From Ignelater luminosus (lineage: Eukaryota; Arthropoda; Insecta; Coleoptera; Elateridae), in contig VTPC01003420.1 of assembly GCA_011009095.1 (NCBI GenBank), positions 7,273 through 71,272 on the forward strand: a DNA stretch of 64,000 nucleotides, read 5' to 3'. Shown here piece by piece: positions 56,901-61,500 of the stretch (position 1 is the stretch's first letter; the number at the start of each line of letters is the position of its first letter). Below the pieces are notes generated by a model, which had not been told where the DNA came from, did not search any database, and saw only the letters and a program-made list of their open reading frames with translations. Made by a program: the position numbers and the translations under genes.

Positions 56901-57410
56901 GTAAATTTCTTAGTCGCATTGATATGATGTCTACTTACTTAAATTTTCTCCAAAAAAAGACTTTTCAGTTTTTGCGAAAATTAGAATTGTTAATTTAGCC
57001 TCCAGATACAAATGATTTTCTTTGATAAAATACCTACATTTTTGTTTTAAAACTCAAATTTGTTATCTAAATTACATTCGATATTTCATGTAATACGTTA
57101 ATGAACAGTCAAATAATAATTTATACCTCCTGTTCATTTACCACTAGTATACTTGTCTAAGATAATTTGCTTTTTTTAGAGTGAGACCACAGAGGAAGAA
57201 GAATCTCCAAATGAAAATACCGTTAGAGTACCTATACAGTCCATTCAAATCGACAATGAAGACTTATCAAATATTAGATTAACATTGCACCACGAATCAG
57301 AAGAAGACAAAAAAAATCAACAAACACCGACCCAGTTAGAAGGTAAACAAGCGCTTCGATATTTAACTAAAATGGGAAGAGATTTTAGAAATAATAAGAC
57401 ACGAATATAG
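8883..57410 (+). CDS. ADAMTS-family secreted metalloprotease, complete gene model, 19 exons
   Basis: Predicted secreted zinc endopeptidase of the extracellular matrix; ADAMTS enzymes cut proteoglycans, procollagens and related matrix proteins, but this one's substrate is unknown. The joined exons (listed separately) total 3150 nt, 1049 residues. Order: signal peptide 1-23; prodomain about 24-236; metalloprotease about 240-455 with HEIAHTMAIPHD at 389-400 and Met-turn Met419 in TVMNP; disintegrin-like about 456-522; TSR1 at 540-595 ([15 protein letters not shown]); cysteine-rich 596-705; spacer 706-815; TSR-like modules at 818-877 and 879-930; basic stretch 930-965; acidic tail. Every junction obeys GT-AG and phase. 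The Ala at 396 replaces the usual metzincin Gly. No strict RXXR furin site is visible before the protease domain; RR at 235-236 is the best candidate. Family assignment is firm; orthology to a named insect ADAMTS was not tested. Confidence 0.9.
9325..9692 (+). CDS. ADAMTS exon 2, prodomain
   Basis: Open from the acceptor gaccgcag to the donor GGTTTG|GTTAGT. It holds typical ADAMTS prodomain text: [10 protein letters not shown] near the start and the conserved block CHYTGSV...CYGL at the end, which in the family continues as a Gly-Xaa-Ile segment. It ends in phase 0 and joins exon 3 to read [15 protein letters not shown], exactly the expected continuation. Confidence 0.85.
10630..11200. repeat. 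Inverted repeat built from a DDE transposase fragment
   Basis: About 200 bp at 10630-10830 is repeated in inverse orientation at 10952-11200, around a loop of about 120 bp. The right arm on the plus strand reads [20 protein letters not shown], then LDYYVWSL, the C-terminal signature of the same transposase type as the relic at 17.2-18.0 kb. The left arm on the minus strand has the same text with a small deletion before WPARSP. The right arm also carries a short internal duplication. The palindrome may reflect two nested insertions or a foldback derivative. Confidence 0.75.
13868..15159 (+). mobile_element. Complete mariner element with intact transposase (intron 2)
   Basis: The element is 1292 bp, bounded by terminal inverted repeats of about 28 bp that begin CGAGGGTCGTTTGAAAAGTC on both sides, with one mismatch (T/C) further in. 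The flanking dinucleotide is TA at 13866-13867 and 15160-15161, as expected for Tc1/mariner insertion. It carries one uninterrupted transposase ORF in the same direction as the host gene. The near-identical ends and open frame suggest a recent insertion. Confidence 0.95.
14046..15095 (+). CDS. Mariner transposase, full length, DD34D
   Basis: 349 residues, the usual mariner length. The frame is open further upstream, but [10 protein letters not shown] at 14046 is the family-like start. The N-terminal paired helix-turn-helix region is at about 1-110 ([22 protein letters not shown]), and WVPRLL at 119-124 is the mariner WVPHEL motif. Catalytic residues are Asp158 (FVTVDETW), Asp252 (FHHDNAPAH) and Asp287 (SDLAPSDYY). 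34 residues separate the last two. The final block [15 protein letters not shown] is typical. No stop or frameshift is seen, so it could be active. It is not part of the ADAMTS protein. Confidence 0.95.
   Translation: MDEKEFRVLIKHYFMKGKTPQETKEKLDKHYGDSAPSIRTVYKWFQNSRSGHMGTSDAERSGRPVEVSTPEIIDKIHDMVMDDRKVKVREIASAVGISNERVHNILHQHLDMTKLSVRWVPRLLTLDQKRNRVKCCKDGLQLFQKNRQDIKRRFVTVDETWIHHYTPETKEQSRQWVTKGESAPKKAKTVPSVGKIMATVFWDSQGIILIDYLEKGKTITGAYYSSLLDRLKTELQEKRPRLAHKKVLFHHDNAPAHASAVVVAKLMEIGFQLVSHPPYSSDLAPSDYYLFPNLKKYLVGKRFYSNEEVIAETNGYFSDLDKSYYSEGINKLEQRWTKCISLKGDYVEK
17180..17975 (-). pseudogene. Relic of a Tc1/mariner-superfamily DDE transposase
   Basis: Read on the minus strand, decayed protein text runs from [17 protein letters not shown] (linker after the helix-turn-helix) through [45 protein letters not shown] and [20 protein letters not shown]. 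This is the order seen in a widespread arthropod DDE transposase (QQDGAPPHY and WPPRSPDLTPLDFFLWG motifs). Several stops and frame shifts interrupt it. The plus-strand reading frames here are shadows. GGGGTGGCCCAACGAAAACG at about 16760 might be one end of the element, but I could not find its partner. Confidence 0.7.
18865..19830 (+). repeat. Dispersed repeat, copy 1 (intron 2)
   Basis: Diverged direct copy of 61500-62865. Shared landmarks in the same order are ATGCGACGCACACC, CTGGCTCGAAGTTAGA, ACTTGCAATCTCAATG, a TTGCGGGTTCAATCC/GTGCGGGTCTAACTC block, TTTTCCGA(A/G)CC, TTAATACTGAC, TTTCCAAGGTTTGAG and AGCACGCAG(G/A)GG. No protein recognised. The GC-rich patches stand out from the AT-rich background. 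Confidence 0.75.
23417..23764 (+). CDS. ADAMTS exon 3, end of prodomain and start of protease
   Basis: Encodes [18 protein letters not shown] (prodomain signature), HPHLLYQH, a Cys at residue 202 that may act as the cysteine switch, the dibasic site RR 235-236, and the first strand of the protease domain, [16 protein letters not shown]. The acceptor is taken as aattag|TCAGGA, because this keeps phase 0 with exon 2. A second AG four bases downstream would break the frame. The donor is AACATG|GTAAGC, phase 0. Confidence 0.9.
25560..26018. repeat. Miniature inverted-repeat element, about 460 bp (intron 3)
   Basis: The left end TTCACAGTTTTTCTGCATAA with GGGTTGGTCAT pairs with the right end, which read inward is TTCACAGTTTTTTTTGCATG and GGGTTGGCCAT. 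The inside has no ORF of note. A non-autonomous DNA transposon is likely; superfamily not assigned. Confidence 0.65.
27739..28432. repeat. Foldback element with about 120 bp arms (intron 3)
   Basis: The left arm from 27741 (ACAGAGTGTTTCCCAAAAGT) pairs over about 120 bp with the right arm ending at 28430 (read inward ACAGGGTGTTTCCCAATGAT). Both arms carry CTATAAGTAAAAAAGTTCA-like and ACAAGTGT...AAAATGCACC-like blocks. The ends are of the ACACCCTGTATA type that recurs in this window. Confidence 0.75.
28934..30249 (-). mobile_element. Second complete mariner element, different subfamily (intron 3)
   Basis: The element is 1316 bp with terminal inverted repeats of about 30 bp: CGAGGTATGTGAGAAAAGTA on the left, CGAGGTGTGTGAGAAAAGTA on the right arm read inward. 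TA flanks it at 28932-28933 and 30250-30251. It carries an intact minus-strand transposase. Its termini and protein differ clearly from the element at 13.9 kb, so the two belong to separate mariner lineages. Confidence 0.95.
28993..30057 (-). CDS. Mariner transposase, full length, DD34D
   Basis: 354 residues from [10 protein letters not shown]; the frame continues 8 codons upstream, but this Met gives the normal length. The N-terminal DNA-binding region has [13 protein letters not shown] and DEPRSGRPS. The catalytic triad is Asp159 (CVITGDESW), Asp252 ([10 protein letters not shown]) and Asp287 ([17 protein letters not shown]), again 34 residues apart. MVPKNL stands where mariners have WVPHEL. 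The C-terminus carries [19 protein letters not shown]. No disabling change is seen. Identity as a mariner is clear; the subfamily was not determined. Confidence 0.95.
   Translation of the reverse strand: MEHRNLEQRCAIKFCVKLAESASVTFEKLKQVYGEQCLSRAQVFRWHKSFLDGREHVEDEPRSGRPSTSKTDENVERVRALVRSDRRLTITMMSEQLNLNTFAVHQILTDNLNMQKICAKMVPKNLTTEQKNIRKNVCVDLLEWIANDQEFFNCVITGDESWIFEYDPETKRQSEEWHTPLFPRPKKCRMSKSKIKTMLICFFDSKGIVHKEFVPPGQTVNKVFYKSVLEKLRKRVIRVRPDIADKWMLHHDDAPCRTAISISEFLTSKRITVVPHPPYSPDLSPCDFFLFPKLKHVLKGRHFGTLENIQKTVTDQLKAIPVEDFQRCYQEWEQRLRRCIAAQGNYFEGDNIVV
31577..32197. repeat. Nested ACAGGGTG-type repeats running into the assembly gap (intron 3)
   Basis: 31577-31767 is inverted relative to 31862-32050: both contain AAACTTGGA(GA/CAT) and CAAATGAAAC blocks and GGCCGCCA/GGTGGCC near the ATACAGGGTG ends. 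The tract AGCAACCCTTATAT(T/C)ATTGAATT at 31807 recurs in direct order at 32102. A third ACAGGGTG-like end (ACCGGGTGTTCCATTTAAAA) stands at 32160, 38 bp before the N run. Confidence 0.7.
32198..32597. other. Assembly gap, 400 N
   Basis: A run of exactly 400 N directly abuts the repeat cluster in intron 3. The length is probably estimated rather than measured. No ADAMTS exon is missing, because exons 3 and 4 join in frame. Confidence 0.98.
33121..33210 (+). CDS. ADAMTS exon 4, metalloprotease
   Basis: Thirty codons between aaatttcag and gtaaac, phase 0 at both ends. It encodes [20 protein letters not shown], the standard ADAMTS helix-strand segment (compare YKDPSLGNxIxIxxVRL), and an acidic LEEEENK tail. 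Confidence 0.9.
33605..33729 (+). CDS. ADAMTS exon 5, metalloprotease
   Basis: Encodes [20 protein letters not shown] and then [13 protein letters not shown], a very conserved ADAMTS metalloprotease segment. The acceptor is ttgtttcatgtttcag. The donor is ACGAG|GTATTT, phase 2, completed to Arg345 by exon 6. Confidence 0.9.
37838..38382 (+). repeat. Pair of about 30 bp direct repeats flanking about 480 bp
   Basis: CTACAATCCGCTGTTGAGCA and following bases at 37838-37867 recur with four differences at 38352-38382 (TTTACAATCCGCTTTTGGGC). The sequence between has no recognisable gene and ends in a GC-rich patch (38230-38280). Confidence 0.5.
38435..39020 (+). pseudogene. Jockey-like non-LTR retrotransposon reverse-transcriptase fragment
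   Basis: Frames on the plus strand give [20 protein letters not shown] (reverse-transcriptase block LDxxKAFDxVWHxGLLxKL), [16 protein letters not shown] (the YADDTA active-site block with FAND in place of YADD), [20 protein letters not shown] and [16 protein letters not shown]. Stops and frame shifts separate them and both ends are missing. Fragment in intron 5. Confidence 0.72.
40064..40496. repeat. Foldback element forming a near-complete hairpin (intron 5)
   Basis: The left end ACAGGGTGGAGTTTTTAAAC pairs with the right end (read inward GGGGTGTATTTTTTAAATTA), and the pairing continues: AATATCTCGAAAACAATG with AATATTTTGAGAACAATG, and CATGGCTAACTTTTCTTTTT near 40214 with AAAAAGAAAAGTTAGCTATG near 40325. 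Most of the 430 bp could fold on itself. Confidence 0.75.
41982..42287 (+). pseudogene. BEL/Pao LTR-retrotransposon pol remnant with internal deletion
   Basis: An open stretch reads [37 protein letters not shown] and DPDLTDT, then jumps to [23 protein letters not shown] and [10 protein letters not shown]. These match the segment downstream of the integrase core in BEL/Pao polyproteins (RPLTP...FLIGRP, then GDLVLI and PDGVVR), with about 50 residues missing in the middle. It is a fragment in intron 5. I did not identify long terminal repeats or other pol domains. Confidence 0.65.
47216..47362 (+). CDS. ADAMTS exon 6, metalloprotease with first half of zinc site
   Basis: Encodes [20 protein letters not shown], then [14 protein letters not shown] and FVIAHEIAH. 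His389 and His393 are zinc ligands and Glu390 is the catalytic base. The zinc motif is split by the intron after the first two bases of Thr394 (CATAC|GTATGT). Confidence 0.9.
47539..47685 (+). CDS. ADAMTS exon 7, third zinc ligand and Met-turn
   Basis: Continues the zinc motif as T-MAIPHD: third ligand His399 and the family Asp400, but Ala396 where Gly is expected. YTVMNPSV provides the Met-turn, and [13 protein letters not shown] is the end of the catalytic domain (family: WSxCSxxYLxxFL). The acceptor is ccgcaatttccag; the donor is ATAAA|GTATGT, phase 2. Confidence 0.9.
47743..47887 (+). CDS. ADAMTS exon 8, start of disintegrin-like domain
   Basis: Encodes [15 protein letters not shown], the usual ADAMTS end of the protease (GxGxCLLDxP), then [20 protein letters not shown]. 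The acceptor gtagtttag|TCAAG is chosen over the later tttag|GG, because only the first keeps phase with exon 7. The donor is GGAATA|GTAAGT, phase 0. Confidence 0.88.
47888..48912 (+). other. ADAMTS intron 8 (1.0 kb)
   Basis: Runs from GTAAGT to aattgtag, between two disintegrin-domain exons. Its middle (48390-48800) is richer in GC than the other introns and holds a 71-codon open frame without recognised domain. No exon is needed here, as exons 8 and 9 join in phase 0. Confidence 0.6.
48913..49005 (+). CDS. ADAMTS exon 9, disintegrin-like domain
   Basis: Thirty-one codons, phase 0 at both ends. They encode [20 protein letters not shown], then [10 protein letters not shown], the cysteine pattern that precedes WCFRGKC in the family. 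Confidence 0.88.
49067..49276 (+). CDS. ADAMTS exon 10, central thrombospondin type 1 repeat
   Basis: Begins WCFRGKC (end of the disintegrin-like domain), then encodes TSR1: [20 protein letters not shown]. The three Trp are sites for C-mannosylation and CSRSC fits the O-fucose consensus CxxSC. It ends CNTE, phase 0, joining PC of exon 11. Confidence 0.92.
49333..49447 (+). CDS. ADAMTS exon 11, start of cysteine-rich domain
   Basis: Encodes PC (last TSR cysteine), [12 protein letters not shown] (family FRxxQCxxFN) and [10 protein letters not shown]. The donor is GATGAGG|GTAATT, phase 1. Confidence 0.9.
49676..49800 (+). CDS. ADAMTS exon 12, cysteine-rich domain
   Basis: Encodes [14 protein letters not shown], then [20 protein letters not shown], the family pattern VxDGTxCxxxxxDVCVxGxC. 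The acceptor is gatcttttcag. The donor is TGTAGG|GTAGTA, phase 0. Confidence 0.9.
49860..49989 (+). CDS. ADAMTS exon 13, end of cysteine-rich domain
   Basis: Encodes [20 protein letters not shown], then RGDGTTC: the diagnostic ADAMTS block (GCDxxLxSxAxEDxCGVCxGDxxxC). The donor follows GATA|GTAAGA, phase 1. Confidence 0.92.
50050..50170 (+). CDS. ADAMTS exon 14, spacer
   Basis: Encodes [20 protein letters not shown] (family spacer: IPxGAxxIxIxE). The acceptor is tactgtaaag; the donor is CAAGG|GTGAGT, phase 2. Confidence 0.88.
50487..50601 (+). CDS. ADAMTS exon 15, spacer
   Basis: Encodes [14 protein letters not shown], then a segment ending [12 protein letters not shown], the normal spacer course (beta strands with GP(L/I)T). 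The acceptor is ttccttcccag; the donor is ATATGG|GTACGT, phase 0. Confidence 0.85.
50652..50902 (+). CDS. ADAMTS exon 16, end of spacer and second TSR
   Basis: Encodes the spacer end NVTIKYSF, with an N-glycosylation sequon, then [20 protein letters not shown], a TSR whose CSAHC lacks the Ser/Thr needed for O-fucose. It ends CEIAPCIPR with donor CCTAG|GTGACT, phase 2, the same phase and place as in the minus-strand paralog. Confidence 0.88.
50967..51154 (+). CDS. ADAMTS exon 17, degenerate third TSR
   Basis: Encodes [20 protein letters not shown], then KCV and [14 protein letters not shown]. The module keeps W-x4-W and six cysteines, but the first cysteine pair is CIC rather than CxxxC. The matching exon of the minus-strand gene reads WRIGKWSLCSACKFQSGVRI. 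The donor is AATTTAG|GTAAAC, phase 1. Confidence 0.85.
51216..51313 (+). CDS. ADAMTS exon 18, basic helix
   Basis: Encodes [20 protein letters not shown] and [13 protein letters not shown], a very basic predicted helix outside the named ADAMTS domains. It could bind heparan sulfate or other polyanions (inference). The minus-strand paralog has a comparable basic stretch (SLRKARRSIIKSRRNLDN). The donor is AATGTG|GTAAGT, phase 0. Confidence 0.8.
54312..55240 (-). pseudogene. Fossil mariner transposase (intron 18)
   Basis: Degenerate minus-strand mariner with many stops and frame changes. Recognisable pieces in order are: [19 protein letters not shown] near 55200-55130; [15 protein letters not shown] near 54912-54860; NDYLEKGKA near 54650-54620; FYHDNAPG near 54590; and NYVEK-stop ending at 54312. 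Pieces between DYLEKGK and the HDNAP block are missing, so there is an internal deletion. It resembles the intact copy at 13.9 kb (WVPRLLT, DYLEKGK, DYVEK) but is much older. I did not find clear terminal repeats. Confidence 0.75.
56310..56423. repeat. Short perfect inverted repeat, about 110 bp (intron 18)
   Basis: CTAGGACGTTTTAGGTT at 56315-56331 and its exact complement at 56402-56418 flank a 70 bp centre of higher GC. TTGA outside both arms extends the pairing with one unpaired base. It resembles a deleted DNA transposon reduced to its ends. Confidence 0.65.
57180..57410 (+). CDS. ADAMTS exon 19, acidic C-terminal tail and stop
   Basis: After a 5.9 kb intron, acceptor tttttttag opens phase 0: [20 protein letters not shown], then [20 protein letters not shown] and [15 protein letters not shown] before TAG at 57408-57410. 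The tail has no known domain. It resembles the tail of the minus-strand paralog (IKLIEVPLKQSHLSLNL and GKEAAKRMKEI), which supports this exon despite the long intron. Confidence 0.78.
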   Translation, partial: SETTEEEESPNENTVRVPIQSIQIDNEDLSNIRLTLHHESEEDKKNQQTPTQLEGKQALRYLTKMGRDFRNNKTRI

Positions 57411-57416
57411 TACTTT

Positions 57417-57422
57417 TTTATT
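57417..57422 (-). terminator. AATAAA polyadenylation signal of the minus-strand gene
   Basis: TTTATT on the plus strand reads AATAAA on the minus strand, 121 bp after the minus-strand stop. It is the only canonical AATAAA or ATTAAA on that strand between the two stop codons. Cleavage 10-30 nt further on would fall within the last coding bases of the plus-strand gene. Confidence 0.5.
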
Positions 57423-57542
57423 TATAATTAACAATAAGAATTGTATAATTAAGATTTATACTATACGTAAAAATATATTATTATTTTATCTTATATTTGT
57501 ACGATAAAAATTGTATAAATAACAAAATAGTAAATTATAAAA

Positions 57543-57902
57543 TCATTTCTTTTTATCAGGAACATCAGTCTGATTTTTATGTTGAATCTCTTTCATACGT
57601 TTTGCAGCTTCTTTACCTGAGAAGACTTTCTCCTTAGTACTATCAATGCTATCAGGAACCTTATCTCCCATCGTTTCAAAAGCGACGTCCGTTAAATTCA
57701 AAGACAGATGAGATTGTTTCAACGGCACTTCTATCAGTTTAATCTGTTCCGGAGAAATCTTATCGTCCACTATTGTGCCGACCTTAAGTGTTGCGTTTGC
57801 ATTTCCCTTATATTTAGTAACATTATCAAGATTTCGCCTAGATTTAATAATACTTCGACGTGCTTTACGTAAACTGCGAGGATTTGATATTTCTCTTAGA
57901 CT
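57543..57902 (-). CDS. Paralog terminal exon: basic stretch and tail
   Basis: The acceptor is tgtttattag; phase 0 starts SLREISNPRSLRKARRSIIK. The tail has ISPEQIKLIEVPLKQSHLSL, a NLTD glycosylation sequon and GKEAAKRMKEIQHKNQT, then TGA at 57545-57543. It shares spacing and motifs with exon 19 of the plus-strand gene. Confidence 0.8.
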   Translation of the reverse strand, partial: SLREISNPRSLRKARRSIIKSRRNLDNVTKYKGNANATLKVGTIVDDKISPEQIKLIEVPLKQSHLSLNLTDVAFETMGDKVPDSIDSTKEKVFSGKEAAKRMKEIQHKNQTDVPDKKK

Positions 57903-58560
57903 CTAATAAACAAAATTCTTAAATACAAAATCTAACCCTTTCTCTATTTTACTTTCTTACCAATGGTTCCTGTAACATATATTCATTTCTAGTTTGAAAC
58001 CAGAGATTCTTTAATATATCAGCAGAAATACCACTGTCTTCGCGTTTAGTTTTTGCACATTTTCTATGTGAATTACATAATTCTCTAGTGCCTGGTTTCG
58101 GTGGCGGACACTTTTCATCATCTACTAATACATCTTCATTTCCGGGTTTTTGTGCTTCTCTAATACATTCCACTTCCCTTATTCTAACTCCTGATTGAAA
58201 CTTGCAAGCCGAGCACAAACTCCATTTGCCGATTCTCCATCTATAACGAGCTTGATTAGAAACAAATGAAAACATTAAATAGATTTAAATGTAATAATAC
58301 TTAGTTTTACAAGGTTGCTCGTTGCACTTTCTAGTTTTTATTGGTGGTTTCTCTAGTTCTTTACAAAAAGATGAGCTGACTTTACCACCTTTTGCTTCGA
58401 CACATTCAGGTTCGGAAACTTCTGTACCGCCGCCACATCGAACTGAACACTCTCCCCATTCTATAAATTCCCAGTGGTAATGAGGTTGATAGGTAGTATC
58501 TCCTATTGGCTCTGCATATTTGTAATGGTATCCGACATTCTCATTTCCGTAATAGACTAC
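57543..58560 (-). CDS. Second ADAMTS-like gene, 3' part only (three exons), convergent paralog
   Basis: Minus-strand exons 58560-58301, 58240-57961 and 57902-57543 join in frame (900 nt, 299 residues plus TGA). They encode the end of a spacer (NVGYHYKYAEP), a TSR (WEFIEWGECSVRCGGGTE), a degenerate TSR (WRIGKWSLCSACKFQSGVRI), a basic stretch and a hydrophilic tail ending DKKK. The module order, the phase-2 intron between the TSRs and the tail similarity match the plus-strand gene, so they are likely duplicates in inverted, tail-to-tail order. The catalytic part is not seen here. It may lie beyond 64000, or the gene may be an ADAMTS-like protein without protease. Confidence 0.82.
57961..58240 (-). 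CDS. Paralog exon: degenerate TSR
   Basis: The acceptor is cgttatag|ATGG, chosen because the alternative atcaag|CTCG would not match the phase-2 donor upstream. The result, PCKTK-WRIGKW, mirrors PCIPR-WMIGDW of the plus-strand gene. It continues CSACKFQSGVRIREVECI, then CPPPKPGTRELC and ends MLQEPL at the donor CATTG|GTAAGA. The 60 bp intron before it is very short. Confidence 0.82.
58301..58560 (-). CDS. Paralog exon: spacer end and TSR
   Basis: The acceptor on the minus strand is ttgaatgtag (just above 58560); the donor is ACTAA|GTATTA. Translation starts VVYYGNENVGYHYKYAEPIG, then WEFIEWGECSVRCGGGTEVS and ends CNEQPCKT. The TSR lacks the O-fucose Ser/Thr (CSVRC). Phase 0 in, phase 2 out. 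Confidence 0.83.
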
Positions 58561-61500
58561 CTACATTCAAGAAGTTACATAATTTGCATATATTGGCCTT
58601 TAATTTAACTTAATACGGTAACATAAAAGTTATCGATGAAGCTATTAAGATGCAGAGAAAATAATTACTGCAAATTTAATATTTAGATAGCATTAGACGT
58701 TTATTTTTTACTTGTATAGAAAACAACGAACAACAATGTACATTTTACAATAAGATTTTACTGCAAGCGCTACAACAGCAAACACTCAAGAAAGCGCTGA
58801 AGTATCTACTACACTACCTACGAGATTTTTCTTTAGTTTACCTGCCTGTTATTTATTTCACCTTCGTAAATCGCCTCCTTAACAATCTCGTTTCAGAATT
58901 CAATAGCTTTGTTACGGAAGTTTATAGGTAACAGCAATGCAAAATAATGTTTCGTAAATAAATGCATGTAGTAGCTCCGTTTTCCATAATAAAATCTTTG
59001 TGGTAGCTGCTAAAAATAACTAAGTATCGTATTGTTTCTCCATAATAGTTTACATGCGCTATTAGTAGTAATAACTTTAGAAATAACCTAACAGATTTTA
59101 TTTCAAATTTAATCTTTTTATTCGCCAACCTGTATAAACGCCGAGTTAACAGAATTTCCTTATTTTATTTAATACAAATTCTGTTTTGCCAAAAGCAGCT
59201 AGCTACTTACTGTTTTGTATCTCATAATAGGGTATTTTAGAAATTTAAAGGTAATATGTAACCCCAACTTTATATAAATAATGATTATAATTTCGTTCCA
59301 TGTAATTTATTTTCCGGGTGTTTTATATTAAAGTATCTTTTACATTTTTTTATCTTTACTTGTTCTTGCTTTTAAGACTTTGTATCGTTAAACTATTCCT
59401 AAACTTGATTGTTTCTGTTTCGAAAATGGAACATGATGAAAATCCTTTAAACTTCCTCTATTTATGTTTTGTTAAAGAAATATTTAACCTATAGAATATA
59501 AAAAGCTAACGCGTTCGAGAATAAAAGTGCAATGCACTTTTCTCTTTTCATAATGTGACAGTTCTTCTTTAGGACACTGTAGCTCATCCTATTTCTGGTC
59601 TCTGTACAATTTAGCTCGTCTAACACGAGAATATTTCAGTCAATTAATACTTTTTCTAAATATTTATTTCACTAAAATATATGAATTCTCAAAACTTCCA
59701 TTTGCGTGAGTTTTGTTTTTCTTATTTTCATGTATAATACCCATAGCGTATTGAAATTATCACTACAGTAATTCTCAACAACTGCGTTTCTGTGATGAAG
59801 ATGGAAATTTCTTTTATTGGAAAAAAACAAATTATCTGCTGAAGTTTTGCTAATATTGTTGAAAGAATTCTATATCATCGTGAATGCGATGGAAGATTTT
59901 ATCGTATCTGCATAAAATTCCGGTATCGTGTGCAAAACTTCTTTATGATTGGCTTAGGAAAATAGTTTGTGTACTGTTTTAAGTTGGGAAACTCGAAACG
60001 TTGTTGCGAGCAGTATATGAAAATTTAAAATGGGTTGAAGAGTCTATTATTTATTATTTCAGGTATAACAGATGAAAGTTTAGAACTGAACGTTACCTCT
60101 ACTTATAAATATGAAAGCATGACCTATTATTTAAAAACGCTTTCTGACATGTAATACCAATTGTAAGAATTGACTAAGTAAAACATTGTCAGAAAGGTTG
60201 CCAATGTTTACAAGGTAAAAAACATTTTTTACTTAAATTTCTATTTAGAAGATATTTGGATTGTTTAGTAAATTTTATAGTAAGGTGTTCCTCCCTTTAT
60301 TTTACTTCTGCACTTGCTTGAATATGTTTAGTCATTTTAAGATTTCACTAGAAGGGGATTCTTTGTATATGCATAGTATTAGTACCCAGTAATGATATAC
60401 CAAAAATCAACACCCGTGCATGCTGTGTATTACAGGTGCCATCTTAGAAAATAGCGACCGATTTCCAATTTCATTAAAAATTATTAATATGAAAGGAAGT
60501 TTCAAACAAAAAACAAAGATCATCTAAAAATACATATTTCTAGTAATAATGTTTTTTGTATCTGCAACGATTACAGAGTTAAGGGGCAGAGAAGAAATCT
60601 AAAAACCAACTATTTTGCACGCTTTTATTACTTTAGCGGCACAGTTCTTTCAGTTCCCAAAATTTGCATAAAAATCGTGTATTACCATGGCTTTTTCTGA
60701 AGCTGATGGAAGACTTTCTGGTCTAGGCTGCAGTAAATTACCAACAAGGTTCCAACCTCATTGACAAGAATCTAGATCATTGCCTAGCCACTGCTGTACC
60801 TGGTGATAAACCCTGAAGCAGTGTTGGGCAGTTACTGCTGATGTAGAAGAAAGCGTAACTAAGTCAAGATGTGCCGATCATGTAAGAACTTGCCTGAATT
60901 TAACATTGAAAAAGACGAGGTCATTGAATCAGATGATTATAAAGAGAAAGACATTATTCTTACCAAGAATATGTATTTTAAGATGGTTTTCATTTTTTGT
61001 TTAAAGCTTTTCTTGATATATCAAACCATCAATGAAATATGGCTGAAAAATTAGAAAGCGGTCACCACTTTCCAAGATAACGCATGTAGGACAGCATGCA
61101 CGTGTTTTGATTTTGGTATGTTATTGTTCGGTTTCTTTTTTTTTATAGCACATGTCAATGTCGAAATTTCTTGACTTATGTTGGCTGGAAATAAAATTTT
61201 CTTTTTCGGAAAAAAATCAACAACCAACTGCATGTTTTATCAACTTTCGAGTACTTTGTTTCCAGGTTAAGGTGGATTCGTACTATATGGCAAACAACCG
61301 ACCGCCATCTATCAACTATTCCTTGGTATTCTCATCAGTATGCGTTTTGCTGGCAGCAACCATTAGTCTACAGTCAATGTAACTGGTAAAGGAGATCATC
61401 TTTACCAAGACGCTTAACAGCCCATAACTACCTCGACAAACGTCATTGAAACAAGCTCATAGAAAGCTTTTGACTTAATTTTAGCCAACATTCCTAAGCT

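Larger units (their letters stand above)
51314..57179 (+). other. ADAMTS intron 18 (5.9 kb)
   Basis: Runs from GTAAGT to tttttttag, before the terminal exon. It holds the fossil mariner and the 110 bp inverted repeat. The rest is AT-rich without recognisable features. Confidence 0.7.

Noticed and set aside
58922-59128. Minus-strand 68-codon ORF upstream of the paralog exons
   Set aside because: In a different frame from the paralog and not ADAMTS-like.
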